Part shown: in pieces, positions 16,735 through 23,977 of the stretch
How positions within the stretch are numbered: the first letter of the stretch is position 1
How the letters are laid out: the number at the start of each line of letters is the position of its first letter
Source: Gluconobacter vitians
Lineage (GTDB): Bacteria > Pseudomonadota > Alphaproteobacteria > Acetobacterales > Acetobacteraceae
Length of the DNA stretch: 42,196 nt
Assembly: GCF_015244565.1 (NCBI RefSeq)
Contig: NZ_JABCQG010000019.1
Coordinates: 1 to 42,196 of the forward strand
Direction: 5' to 3'
Program-made: the position numbers and the translations under genes
The notes under the pieces: model-generated
The model's input: the letters and a program-made list of their open reading frames with translations, nothing else
Database searches by the model: none
What the model was told of the DNA's origin: nothing

Positions 16735-17255
16735 TCGACCGGAACATCCGCAACAGCCGCAGTCTGCGTTGCCCGCCAGGCATCCAGACGAGCCATGACC
16801 TCGCTATCTGAAACCGAAAGAATTGATGCTGCCAGAAGCCCCGCATTGATCGCACCAGCCTTGCCGATCGCCAGCGTCCCCACAGGCACGCCACCCGGCA
16901 TCTGCACGATGGAAAGCAGACTGTCCTGCCCGTTCAGGGCACGGCTCTGCACAGGGACGCCAAGAACGGGAATGCTTGTCCAGGCGGAGCACATTCCTGG
17001 AAGATGCGCCGCACCGCCTGCACCGGCGATAATGACATGAAGGCCACGCTGACGGGCCGTCTTCGCATAGTCCACCAGACGGTCAGGCGTACGGTGAGCC
17101 GAGACGATCCGCTTTTCATGGGCAATTCCAAGATCGTCGAGGATCTCACAGGCATGGCGCATGGTATCCCAGTCGGACTGGCTTCCCATGATCACACCAA
17201 CACGGATCGGCATGTCGTCCTGAAGGGTTTCGTCGGCGGAGAGGATCTGGCTCAT
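16731..17255 (-). CDS. purE: N5-carboxyaminoimidazole ribonucleotide mutase
   Basis: PurE moves the carboxyl group of N5-CAIR to give CAIR, the step after PurK. The 174 residues include [14 protein letters not shown] (the Ser/Asp loop), [13 protein letters not shown] with the catalytic histidine, and [13 protein letters not shown], all typical of class I PurE. It starts directly after the ydcH stop and overlaps purK by four bases, so the two purine enzymes are coupled. Confidence 0.95.
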   Translation of the reverse strand: MSQILSADETLQDDMPIRVGVIMGSQSDWDTMRHACEILDDLGIAHEKRIVSAHRTPDRLVDYAKTARQRGLHVIIAGAGGAAHLPGMCSAWTSIPVLGVPVQSRALNGQDSLLSIVQMPGGVPVGTLAIGKAGAINAGLLAASILSVSDSEVMARLDAWRATQTAAVADVPVE

Positions 17256-17519
17256 TCAGGCAATATTATCCGGGATGAGACGGGTCTCGATCCACGAAAT
17301 TTCATCTTTGAGCTGGAGCTTGCGCTTCTTGAGACGCTGAAGCTGCAGCTGGTTGAGGGGATGATGGACGAGACGCTCGATGACGGTATCAAGGTCGCGA
17401 TGCTCGCTGCGCAGTTCGTGCAGACGTTTCAGCATGGCATTGTCGTCAGTCATCATGGCATCCGGTCCCGGAGAACGGTCAGGCGTTGTGGAGAGACTGA
17501 TTCTTTCCACTCTTTTCAT
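17256..17519 (-). CDS. YdcH/DUF465 family small coiled-coil protein
   Basis: The C-terminal 60 residues (LKRLHELRSEHRDLDTVIER to LKKRKLQLKDEISWIETRL) form the short helical hairpin of the YdcH (DUF465) family, where LRxEHRDLDxxIxxL and LKKRKLxLKDEI are the hallmarks. The family's function is unknown. The longest frame gives 87 residues; ATG codons at 17456 and 17453 would give 65-66, nearer the usual length. Neither start has a strong ribosome binding site. It precedes purE with no gap, a common order in Alphaproteobacteria. Confidence 0.82.
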   Translation of the reverse strand: MKRVERISLSTTPDRSPGPDAMMTDDNAMLKRLHELRSEHRDLDTVIERLVHHPLNQLQLQRLKKRKLQLKDEISWIETRLIPDNIA

Positions 17520-17529
17520 TGCAGTATCA

Positions 17530-17601
17530 TGCCTGACGGGCAGCGGACCAGTGCCCGTCAGGCATTCATCCGGACCAGCCCTTCACAAGGCCGTCCGGAT
17601 G
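17530..17601. repeat. Two adjacent GC-rich inverted repeats between trcR and ydcH
   Basis: TGCCTGACGGGC (17530-17541) pairs perfectly with GCCCGTCAGGCA (17553-17564), and CATCCGGAC (17567-17575) with GTCCGGATG (17593-17601). They sit just after the trcR stop on the minus strand. No T-run follows either, so they may block or stabilise RNA ends rather than act as intrinsic terminators. Confidence 0.6.
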
Positions 17602-17607
17602 CCGCAA

Positions 17608-18192
17608 TCAGGCATGACTGTCGCTGTCTGGCACATAGGCGTCCACGACCGGAAGCGCATGGCCTTCACGGGCCAGACGATCGTTGGCAGCCGTCACAGC
17701 AGCATGCAGATCCGTCTGGGTGCACAGGCCGAGAATCACGGGATCACGCGGTTTGATGTTCGCGCTGTTCCAGTGCTGACGGTCGCGGACCTTGGTAATG
17801 GTGTCCTTGGTCGTGCCGAGCAGCTTGACGATCTGGGCTTCGGACAACTGCGGGAACTGACGCAGGACGAACGCGATGGCGTCCGGACGGTCATTGCGCT
17901 TGGCAACCGGGGTGTAGCGCGCACCCTTGGCACGGCGCTTCACGGGGCTGGCCGTCGGCATGCTCTTCAGGCGTGCGTTGGTATCTGCCTCACAGCGCTT
18001 GATTTCGGCTTCGGCAAGCTGATGATTCTTGACCGGATCGTAACCGTTGATCCCGGCCGCGACTTCGCCATCCGCAATCGCCTGAACTTCAAGCGGATGC
18101 ATGCCGCAGAATTCTGCGATCTGGGTAAAGGTAAGACCGGTTTTCTCGATCAGCCAGACGGCCGTGGCCTTGGGCATCAAAGGCAGGGTCAT
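17608..18192 (-). CDS. trcR: TrcR/DUF1013 family transcriptional regulator
   Basis: The 194-residue protein belongs to the alphaproteobacterial DUF1013 family, named TrcR as a cell-cycle transcriptional regulator. It opens MTLPLMPKATAVWLIEKTGL, followed by a helix-turn-helix-like TFTQIAEFCGMHPLEVQAIA. A second such unit is LSEAQIVKLLGTTKDTITKV near 120-140, and RDRQHWNSANIKPRDPVILG follows. The ATG at 18192 has AAGGAA upstream, while the longer frame to 18270 has no such support. The family is highly conserved in Alphaproteobacteria and usually stands alone, as here, between the heat shock gene and ydcH. Confidence 0.85.
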   Translation of the reverse strand: MTLPLMPKATAVWLIEKTGLTFTQIAEFCGMHPLEVQAIADGEVAAGINGYDPVKNHQLAEAEIKRCEADTNARLKSMPTASPVKRRAKGARYTPVAKRNDRPDAIAFVLRQFPQLSEAQIVKLLGTTKDTITKVRDRQHWNSANIKPRDPVILGLCTQTDLHAAVTAANDRLAREGHALPVVDAYVPDSDSHA

Positions 18193-18360
18193 GTCGGTGC
18201 GTTCCTTGCTGGGACACGGATGGAGCCGGCTTCCGCAGGCACCGATCGGGCGTATCCGGCGAGGAACCAATCCCGCCCGGGATATGATCGCGGCACCTGC
18301 TGGATGCTCTGCGATAATGCAGATGGGTATGGGCCACCGACACCGCCGTGGTCAAGCACC

Positions 18361-18397
18361 AAAAAGAAAGGGAGCGCTTTTAGGACGCTCCCTTTCT
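18361..18397 (-). terminator. Rho-independent terminator of the small heat shock gene
   Basis: On the minus strand AGAAAGGGAGCG and CGCTCCCTTTCT form a perfect 12 bp stem (18386-18397 with 18365-18376) around a 9-base loop. The T-run at the foot continues to 18361. It lies just after the hsp20 stop. Confidence 0.9.
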
Positions 18398-18402
18398 GAC
18401 GT

Positions 18403-18861
18403 TCAGGCTGCCTGAACAGTTTCTGCCTGTGCGACATGCTCCGATCCTGTCCGGACAGGAATACGGCGCGGTCTGGCAGCTTCCGGTACGACCTGACGGA
18501 CGGCAATGGACAGCAGCCCATTCACCAGATCCGCCTGATCGATTTCCGTATGGTCGGCCAGAATAAAACGGCGCTCGAAAGCCCGCGTAGCGATGCCACG
18601 ATGGAGCCAGTCCCGGTCACGGCTGTTCTCAGGGACGCTGCCACGCACGACAAGCGTGTTCTCTTCCTGAAGAACTTCCACGTCTTCTGGCCGGAAGCCC
18701 GCAAGAGCCATCGTCAGGACGTAGTTCGTCTCGCCGGTTTTTTCGATATTGTAAGGGGGATAGCTTGGAATTGCCTGGGCGTTGGCAACACTGCCGGCCA
18801 TTCTGGCAAGACGGTCGAAACCGATCGCGCTGCGGAACAGCGGTGTAAAATCGTAGGTCAC
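18403..18861 (-). CDS. Small heat shock protein (Hsp20/alpha-crystallin, IbpA-like)
   Basis: The 152-residue protein holds unfolding proteins in a refoldable state until DnaK/ClpB act. The alpha-crystallin domain covers about 37-130. It includes YNIEKTGETNYVLTMALAGF, the strand pair EVLQEENTLVVRGSVPE, the FERRFILADHTEID segment typical of IbpA-type class A proteins, and LVNGLLSIAVRQVVPEA. The start is GTG at 18861, preceded by AAGGAGG at about 5 bases. An RpoH-type promoter and a folded leader lie upstream, and a strong terminator follows, so it is a single heat-induced gene. Confidence 0.93.
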   Translation of the reverse strand: MTYDFTPLFRSAIGFDRLARMAGSVANAQAIPSYPPYNIEKTGETNYVLTMALAGFRPEDVEVLQEENTLVVRGSVPENSRDRDWLHRGIATRAFERRFILADHTEIDQADLVNGLLSIAVRQVVPEAARPRRIPVRTGSEHVAQAETVQAA

Positions 18862-18960
18862 TGAAACCTCCTTCTGGCAGGAATCATCTGGCGCATTTCC
18901 CGGTATGGCAAAATGCTATGGTCAAACCAGCCGCGACCCGAACGGCATCGCGACTGGTTT
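18862..18960 (-). promoter_or_regulatory. ROSE-like RNA thermometer in the hsp20 leader
   Basis: The minus-strand leader can fold into three hairpins. The first is a 13 bp stem (18948-18960 with 18924-18936). The second is GCATTT/AAATGC (18911-18916 with 18893-18898). The third, before the GTG, pairs CCTGCC (18876-18881) with the GGAGG of the ribosome binding site (18867-18871), leaving a bulged G opposite it. That bulged G against the Shine-Dalgarno is the signature of ROSE elements, found in front of small heat shock genes of Alpha- and Gammaproteobacteria. The exact motif differs slightly from the UYGCU consensus. Folding was judged by eye. Confidence 0.6.
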
Positions 18961-18963
18961 TCC

Positions 18964-18992
18964 AGATAGGTTCCGACCTGCCCGCCTTCAAG
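18964..18992 (-). promoter_or_regulatory. RpoH (sigma-32) type promoter of hsp20
   Basis: On the minus strand CTTGAA (18987-18992) and CCTATCT (18964-18970) are 16 bases apart. They match the alphaproteobacterial RpoH pattern CTTG...CYTATNT. Transcription would begin near 18957, at the foot of the first leader hairpin. Confidence 0.7.
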
Positions 18993-19017
18993 AGGAGACG
19001 GGAGGAGGGGCGCCGAA

Positions 19018-19245
19018 TTACTTCGTGCGCGTACCGATGCCTGCAAAGCGCTTGTTGAACTTTGCGACCTGGCCTCCGGTATCCATCATGCGCTGGACGC
19101 CAGTCCAGGCCGGATGAGACTTCGGATCAACGTCAAGACGCAGCGTTGCGCCCGGTTCACCGTAGCAAGAGTGCGTCTTGTACTCAGTCCCGTCGGTCAT
19201 GATGACGGTGATCTCGTGGTAATCGGGATGGATGCCGGATTTCAT
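19018..19245 (-). CDS. rpmE: 50S ribosomal protein L31
   Basis: The 75-residue protein starts [21 protein letters not shown] and ends [20 protein letters not shown], the standard L31 pattern. Only one cysteine (THSCYGEPG) is present, so it is the zinc-free (C-minus) form. The insert [20 protein letters not shown] is usual in Alphaproteobacteria. It lies upstream of hsp20 on the same strand, but 156 bases and a heat shock promoter separate them. Confidence 0.96.
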   Translation of the reverse strand: MKSGIHPDYHEITVIMTDGTEYKTHSCYGEPGATLRLDVDPKSHPAWTGVQRMMDTGGQVAKFNKRFAGIGTRTK

Positions 19246-19434
19246 GAATTTCTACTCCATAAAGAAAGCTCCGATGCCGACCGGAGCGAATCATGAGGCG
19301 CATATAACGGAAACCGCTGTCGGATGAAAGTAGCCTTTACTGGATCATATGAGTCCGTTTATCCCTTGAAATGAATGCGGGCTCGAAAGTCAGGCCTGCG
19401 ACCGTGGTTTCACGGATACCGAGAAAGGTTTGAT

Positions 19435-19893
19435 ATGAGCGAAACCAAACATACACTGCACACCCCGGGCTGGGTTGGCGATTTCCAGAAATTCATCATG
19501 CGCGGCAACGTGCTTGATCTTGCCGTCGGTGTCGTGATCGGTGCTGCGTTCAGCGCGATCGTCAACAGTGCCGTCAAGGATATCCTGACACCGTTCATTG
19601 GCCTGCTGACGGGAGGTGTCGATTTCTCGAACCTCTTCATCACGCTCAAAGGCCCGGTCAAGGACACTCTGGCCGAAGCCCAGAAGGCGGGCGCTGTCAC
19701 CGTCAACATCGGCGTCTTCCTGAACGCCGTGATCCAGTTCCTGATCGTCGCCTTCTTCATTTTCTGGCTGACACGCATCCTCAGCAAGCTGCACCGCAAG
19801 GAAGAAGCTACGCCTGCAGCTCCGCCGGCACCGACCAAGGAAGAAGTTCTGCTGACGGAAATCCGCGATCTTCTGGCAAAAAAGAGCGTCTGA
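19435..19893 (+). CDS. mscL: Large-conductance mechanosensitive channel
   Basis: MscL opens under membrane tension and releases solutes after osmotic downshock; it works as a pentamer in the inner membrane. The 152 residues (ATG at 19435 with AGAAAGG upstream) show the N-terminal amphipathic helix DFQKFIMRGNVLDLAVGVVI leading into TM1 (about 30-55, with the pore-lining GAAFSAIVNS), a periplasmic loop, TM2 (AVIQFLIVAFFIFWLTRIL, about 100-120), and the C-terminal helical bundle EEVLLTEIRDLLAKK. The longer frame to 19375 adds a basic non-conserved leader and is rejected. Its stop overlaps the start of the next gene by one base. Confidence 0.95.
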   Translation: MSETKHTLHTPGWVGDFQKFIMRGNVLDLAVGVVIGAAFSAIVNSAVKDILTPFIGLLTGGVDFSNLFITLKGPVKDTLAEAQKAGAVTVNIGVFLNAVIQFLIVAFFIFWLTRILSKLHRKEEATPAAPPAPTKEEVLLTEIRDLLAKKSV

Positions 19894-20285
19894 TGACTGA
19901 CCTGAAGGCTTCCCCTGCTGCAGTCTGGCGCTCTACAGCCGTATTGCTGGTAGCAGGAAGCCTTCTGGCCGGATGTGTGGCACGCCCTGTCATGACAGGG
20001 CTGCCGCCATCGCCGAACTCGCGTCTTTATGCCTATCTGATTGCACATGGCATGGCACGGGGCGCGGTTATGACCGGCCAGATTGGCCCCGAGGGACTGG
20101 TTCGGCTCGTCACTCTGGACAAGGCCGCACAGCAGGCCACGGTAAACGCCCTGAAGCTGCAAAGCTCGTCAGCCAACCGGCAGGCCGATCAGGCGCTTTC
20201 CAACCTGCTGGCAGATCTTCCGCAGAAGACACCGCCGCTCCCACGAAGTCCGGCAGAACAGACACAAAAAAACCGGCTCCCCTGA
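19893..20285 (+). CDS. Predicted lipoprotein, 130 residues
   Basis: The N-terminus has a hydrophobic signal and the lipobox LLAGC, with the lipidated cysteine at 28. I do not recognise the rest. Residues 30-60 (SPNSRLYAYLIAHGMARGAV) and 75-100 look helical, and the end is proline-rich and basic. The start is fused to the mscL stop (TGATG), so the two are co-transcribed; a link to envelope stress is only inferred from that. A strong terminator covers its last codons. Confidence 0.65.
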   Translation: MTDLKASPAAVWRSTAVLLVAGSLLAGCVARPVMTGLPPSPNSRLYAYLIAHGMARGAVMTGQIGPEGLVRLVTLDKAAQQATVNALKLQSSSANRQADQALSNLLADLPQKTPPLPRSPAEQTQKNRLP

Positions 20286-20305
20286 GGGACGCCGGTTTTT
20301 TTGTG
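20263..20305. terminator. Bidirectional Rho-independent terminator between the lipoprotein gene and secF
   Basis: CACAAAAAAACCGGC (20263-20277) and GCCGGTTTTTTTGTG (20291-20305) form a perfect 15 bp stem with U-runs on both strands. The 13-base loop contains a further TCCC/GGGA pair. It serves the mscL-lipoprotein unit (plus) and secDF (minus). Confidence 0.92.
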
Positions 20306-20321
20306 CTTGGAACAGACGTAA

Positions 20322-21260
20322 TCAGCCTGCGTCAGTTTCCTTGCGCAACCGCTTCTCACCCATAAGGAGAAGCAGGGGCGCTGCAATGAAGATCGACGAA
20401 GACGTCCCGACCACAATGCCGAACAGCATGACCGTCGCAAAACCGGTCAGCGTGCTGCCCCCGAACAGGGCAAGCGGCAGGGCGGCCAGAAAGACCGTCA
20501 TGGACGTGCCGAGTGTCCGGTTCAGGGTCTCGTTGATAGACAGATCCAGCAGTTCCCGCAGCGGCATCGTGCGGTACTTGCGCAGGTTCTCGCGGATCCG
20601 GTCATAGACCACCACCTTGTCGTTGGTGGAATAGCCTAGGATCGTGAGCAGGGCTGCAACCATCACCAGATCGAATTCGAAGCGCGTAATGGCCAAAAAG
20701 CCGACCGTCTTGGTCAGATCGAGAATGAGCGTCACCACCGCACTGATGGCAAACTCACGCTCAAAGCGGACCCAGACATAGATCAGGATCATTGCAAGGC
20801 TAAAGCCAAGCGCCAGCAGACCATCACGGAACAGTTCGGACGAAACCGAGGCGCCTACGGCATCGGCACGAAGAACCTGCGTTCCGGGTTCGGCAGCCGA
20901 AATGGCGCTCTTGACGCCATCAACCAGCTTCTGGGTCTGCGCTTCGCGATCCGCACCTTCCGGAGCATTGATCGAAATGCGGACATCCCGCGGTGAACCG
21001 AATGCCTGCACGGCGTCCGGATGAATGCCGGCATGATCCAGAGCCGCGCGCAGCTTGCCGAAATCGGCAGGGCCGGGGGTCTGGGCTTCAACGATGATGC
21101 CACCGCGGAAATCCAGCCCGAGCTTCAGCCCGGGCTGGAAGAACAGGATGACGGAAGCAATGGAGAGGACTGCCGAAACGATCAGCCCCATGTGACGGCC
21201 GCGCATGAAGTTGATGCGCCGATCGTCACGGACAAAACGGAAAAGGGGACGTGACAGCAT
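20322..21260 (-). CDS. secF: Protein translocase subunit SecF
   Basis: SecF works with SecD to use the proton gradient for late steps of Sec export across the inner membrane. The 312 residues from ATG 21260 start LSRPLFRFVRDDRRINFMRGR, followed by TM1. GLDFRGGIIVEAQTP is the D-F-R-G-G block, and five further helices include LGYSTNDKVVVYDRIRENLR, whose D-x-VVxxDRIREN form is diagnostic. The longer frame with a GTG at 21305 overlaps secD and is less likely. It follows secD by five bases. Confidence 0.95.
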   Translation of the reverse strand: MLSRPLFRFVRDDRRINFMRGRHMGLIVSAVLSIASVILFFQPGLKLGLDFRGGIIVEAQTPGPADFGKLRAALDHAGIHPDAVQAFGSPRDVRISINAPEGADREAQTQKLVDGVKSAISAAEPGTQVLRADAVGASVSSELFRDGLLALGFSLAMILIYVWVRFEREFAISAVVTLILDLTKTVGFLAITRFEFDLVMVAALLTILGYSTNDKVVVYDRIRENLRKYRTMPLRELLDLSINETLNRTLGTSMTVFLAALPLALFGGSTLTGFATVMLFGIVVGTSSSIFIAAPLLLLMGEKRLRKETDAG

Positions 21261-21265
21261 GACGA

Positions 21266-22810
21266 TCAGACCGGAAGTTCTTTGGGACGGGCGAGGGCGT
21301 ACCACCGCACGACCAGAAGGCGTGACAGCAGGAGGGTCGTGAAGAGTGTCGTGACGATACCGATGGTGATCGTCAGGGCGAAGTTGCGGACAGGACCCGT
21401 TCCGAACACGAACAGCATGACATGCGCCAGGAACGCCGTGGCGTTACTGTCGATGATCGTACCGGTCGCGCGGTCAAAACCGGCCTGCAGGGCCTGAAGC
21501 GGACCACGGCCACGCTTCACTTCCTCACGGATACGCTCATTGATCAGGATGTTGGCATCCACGGCCATACCAAGGGTCAGCAGCATACCGGCCATGCCCG
21601 GCAGGGTCAGCGTCGCCTGGAACAGCGAGAGGATCGCCACCATCAGGATCAGGTTCGCGAACAGGGCGATATCCGCATACAGGCCAAACCGCCCGTAGAA
21701 CAGCACCATGAACACGATAACCAGAAGCAGTCCGGTCAGAAGACTGATGATACCGGCATGGATGGACGCCGCGCCAAGGCTCGGACCGATCGTCCGCTGC
21801 TCTACGACCGAAAGCGGAGCAGGAAGGGCACCGGCGCGCAGCAGAAGCGCAAGATCAGACGCACTGCGAGCATCGAAACCACCCGTGATCTGACCATTTC
21901 CGGCTGTGATCGGGCTGATAATGTTCGGAGCCTCGATGACCTTGTTGTCCAGCACGATCGCAAAGCGCTTGCCGACATTGGCCCGCGTGACGTTCGCAAA
22001 GGCCGTTGCACCAGCGCTGTTGAGCTGGAACGTCACAGCCCAGCCACCGCTCTGCTGATCGATCACGGCACCCGCATTGGTCAGGTCCGTGCCATCTACA
22101 TCGACATGATCCTGAACCGCAACCTGCGTATGCACGCTCTCGTCCTCAAGCATCGTCGAGCCAGGGCTCGCAACGCTCGGGTTCGGGGCCAGCAGACGGA
22201 AGGTCAGACGCGCTGTCGTTCCCAGCAGGCTCTTGATCCGCTCCGGATCGCTGACGCCCGGAAGCTCCACGACAATCCGGTCGTCACCTTCACGCGCGAT
22301 GCTCGGATCGATCGCACCCGTTGCGTCGATACGGCGACGGACGATCTCGATCGACTGTGCCACGGCTTCGCGCGCACGGGCCAGCATCGCGTCGTGCTGA
22401 AGCGTCAGGACGATGCGTCCGTCCTTTTCAGACGTCGTGAACTCGTTCGGCACCACCGGGGGCAGGGACTGCATGGCCTTGAGCGCGGCGTCACGTTCGG
22501 CATCCGAACGCGGCATGAAGCTCAGGCTGGCGGTTGCATCGTCGCGGGCAAAATCGCGATATCCCAGAGACCGGTCCAGAAGCGTCTGGCGCGCCTGATC
22601 CTGAAGGGACTGGAGGCGGTCATGCTCAAGGGATTTCAGATCGAGCTGAAGGAGAAGGTAGGACCCACCCCGCAGATCGAGCCCCAGATGGATCTGCCGC
22701 CAGGGCAGGGACGGTGCGGGAGAACGCAGAAAATTGGGCAGACACAGGAGTACGCCAATCAGGCAGATGCCCGCGACGCCCAGCAGTCTGAGCCGGCTGT
22801 AATACATCAT
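21266..22810 (-). CDS. secD: Protein translocase subunit SecD
   Basis: The 514-residue protein has TM1 (about 9-27), then HLGLDLRGGSYLLLQLD, the long periplasmic P1 region, and a C-terminal set of membrane helices with GMAVDANILINERIREEVKRG, the conserved motif carrying the key aspartate of the proton path. The family length is 500-615. It is first in secD-secF. No yajC is found before it; instead a divergent oxidoreductase gene starts after 135 bases. Confidence 0.96.
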   Translation of the reverse strand: MMYYSRLRLLGVAGICLIGVLLCLPNFLRSPAPSLPWRQIHLGLDLRGGSYLLLQLDLKSLEHDRLQSLQDQARQTLLDRSLGYRDFARDDATASLSFMPRSDAERDAALKAMQSLPPVVPNEFTTSEKDGRIVLTLQHDAMLARAREAVAQSIEIVRRRIDATGAIDPSIAREGDDRIVVELPGVSDPERIKSLLGTTARLTFRLLAPNPSVASPGSTMLEDESVHTQVAVQDHVDVDGTDLTNAGAVIDQQSGGWAVTFQLNSAGATAFANVTRANVGKRFAIVLDNKVIEAPNIISPITAGNGQITGGFDARSASDLALLLRAGALPAPLSVVEQRTIGPSLGAASIHAGIISLLTGLLLVIVFMVLFYGRFGLYADIALFANLILMVAILSLFQATLTLPGMAGMLLTLGMAVDANILINERIREEVKRGRGPLQALQAGFDRATGTIIDSNATAFLAHVMLFVFGTGPVRNFALTITIGIVTTLFTTLLLSRLLVVRWYALARPKELPV

Positions 22811-22945
22811 ATCAGGTCGAGACGTCCTCGGCGGATTTGGACAGATCGTTTTTCAGATCATTTTCAGGGCGGGACCATGCCGTTTCCGCCATGCCGATGC
22901 AACCTTTTGCCTCTTTGAGGGCACGCTGCCTTTGCGAGGATCGCC

Positions 22946-23950
22946 GTGGCTGATAAGCCTGTCAGCATGAATACAGCGCAACAGCTTCGGGTCGGCATCG
23001 TCGGGGCCGGCCATTTCGGACGGTTTCATGCACTCAAGTCCGCCGCAAACCCGGCCGAACAGCTTGTCGCGCTTTACGATCCCGATCCGGCCCGTGCGGC
23101 GATCGTGGCACGGGAAGTTCGTTGCGCAATTGCCACAAGCTATGAAAATCTTCTGGAGCAGGTGGATGCCGTCATCATCGCTGCACCAGCCGAGTATCAC
23201 TTTGCCCTGACAAGCCAGGCCCTCAGGGCCGGGCGACATGTTCTGGTCGAAAAGCCCATCGCGGCCACGCTGGACGAAGCGCATGCCCTTGCCGATCTTG
23301 CCCGGGAGACCGGCAAGGTCCTTCAGGTCGGCCATCTGCTGCGTTATTCAGCAGAACACCGGGCCATTACAGAGCGGATCAAGGCGCCGCTTTACATCGA
23401 AGCCACCCGCATTGCACCTTACAAGCCACGGGGAACGGACGTATCGGTCATTCTGGATCTCATGATCCATGATCTTGATCTCGTTCTGGCAATCGTGGAC
23501 AGCCCGATCGCGGACATCGATGCTCTGGGAGCAGCTGTTTCAAGCGCGCATGAAGATATCGCCAATGCCCGCGTCCGGTTCGAGAATGGCTGCGTAGCCA
23601 CGATCACCGCCAGCCGGATTTCCCTAAAAACGGAACGGCGTATGCGGCTTTTCTCACAGGACGGCTATCTGTCTGCCGATTTCATGGAGCGCAAACTGAG
23701 CTTCATTGGCCGTGAGCGCGGCGTACCGCTTCCCGGCACAGGTGGCTTCCGGCGTGAAGCCATAAGCTGGAAGGATCACGACAACCTTGCAGTCGAACAT
23801 GACGCCTTTGCAGCGTCATGTCTTCATGGTGCGCCCGTGCTAGTGGACGCCCAGGCGGGGATCAGGGCACTCGATGCCGCCATCCGCGTGACGGACAGCA
23901 TCCGGCAGTCCCGGCAGATCATGGAGCTTTCAGGCCTGATCCCCTCCTGA
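22946..23950 (+). CDS. Gfo/Idh/MocA oxidoreductase, GnnA-like
   Basis: The 334 residues have an N-terminal Rossmann fold with VGIVGAGHFGRFHA (16-29) and the EKPIA motif at 102-106 with its lysine. The block RGTDVSVILDLMIHDLDL (162-179) and the later DIANARVRFENG and TASRIS resemble GnnA, the UDP-GlcNAc 3-dehydrogenase that starts UDP-GlcNAc3N synthesis for lipid A. The usual partner aminotransferase gnnB is not in view, so the role is inferred from family resemblance. The start is GTG at 22946, with GAGGA six bases upstream; ATG at 22967 is possible. It is divergent from secD. Confidence 0.75.
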   Translation: MADKPVSMNTAQQLRVGIVGAGHFGRFHALKSAANPAEQLVALYDPDPARAAIVAREVRCAIATSYENLLEQVDAVIIAAPAEYHFALTSQALRAGRHVLVEKPIAATLDEAHALADLARETGKVLQVGHLLRYSAEHRAITERIKAPLYIEATRIAPYKPRGTDVSVILDLMIHDLDLVLAIVDSPIADIDALGAAVSSAHEDIANARVRFENGCVATITASRISLKTERRMRLFSQDGYLSADFMERKLSFIGRERGVPLPGTGGFRREAISWKDHDNLAVEHDAFAASCLHGAPVLVDAQAGIRALDAAIRVTDSIRQSRQIMELSGLIPS

Positions 23951-23977
23951 AAGTGTAAATGATTTTATCCTGCCAAA

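Noticed and set aside
21422-22918. 498-codon open frame on the plus strand opposite secD
   Set aside because: SecD on the minus strand is certain, and this frame is a basic, low-information antisense translation.
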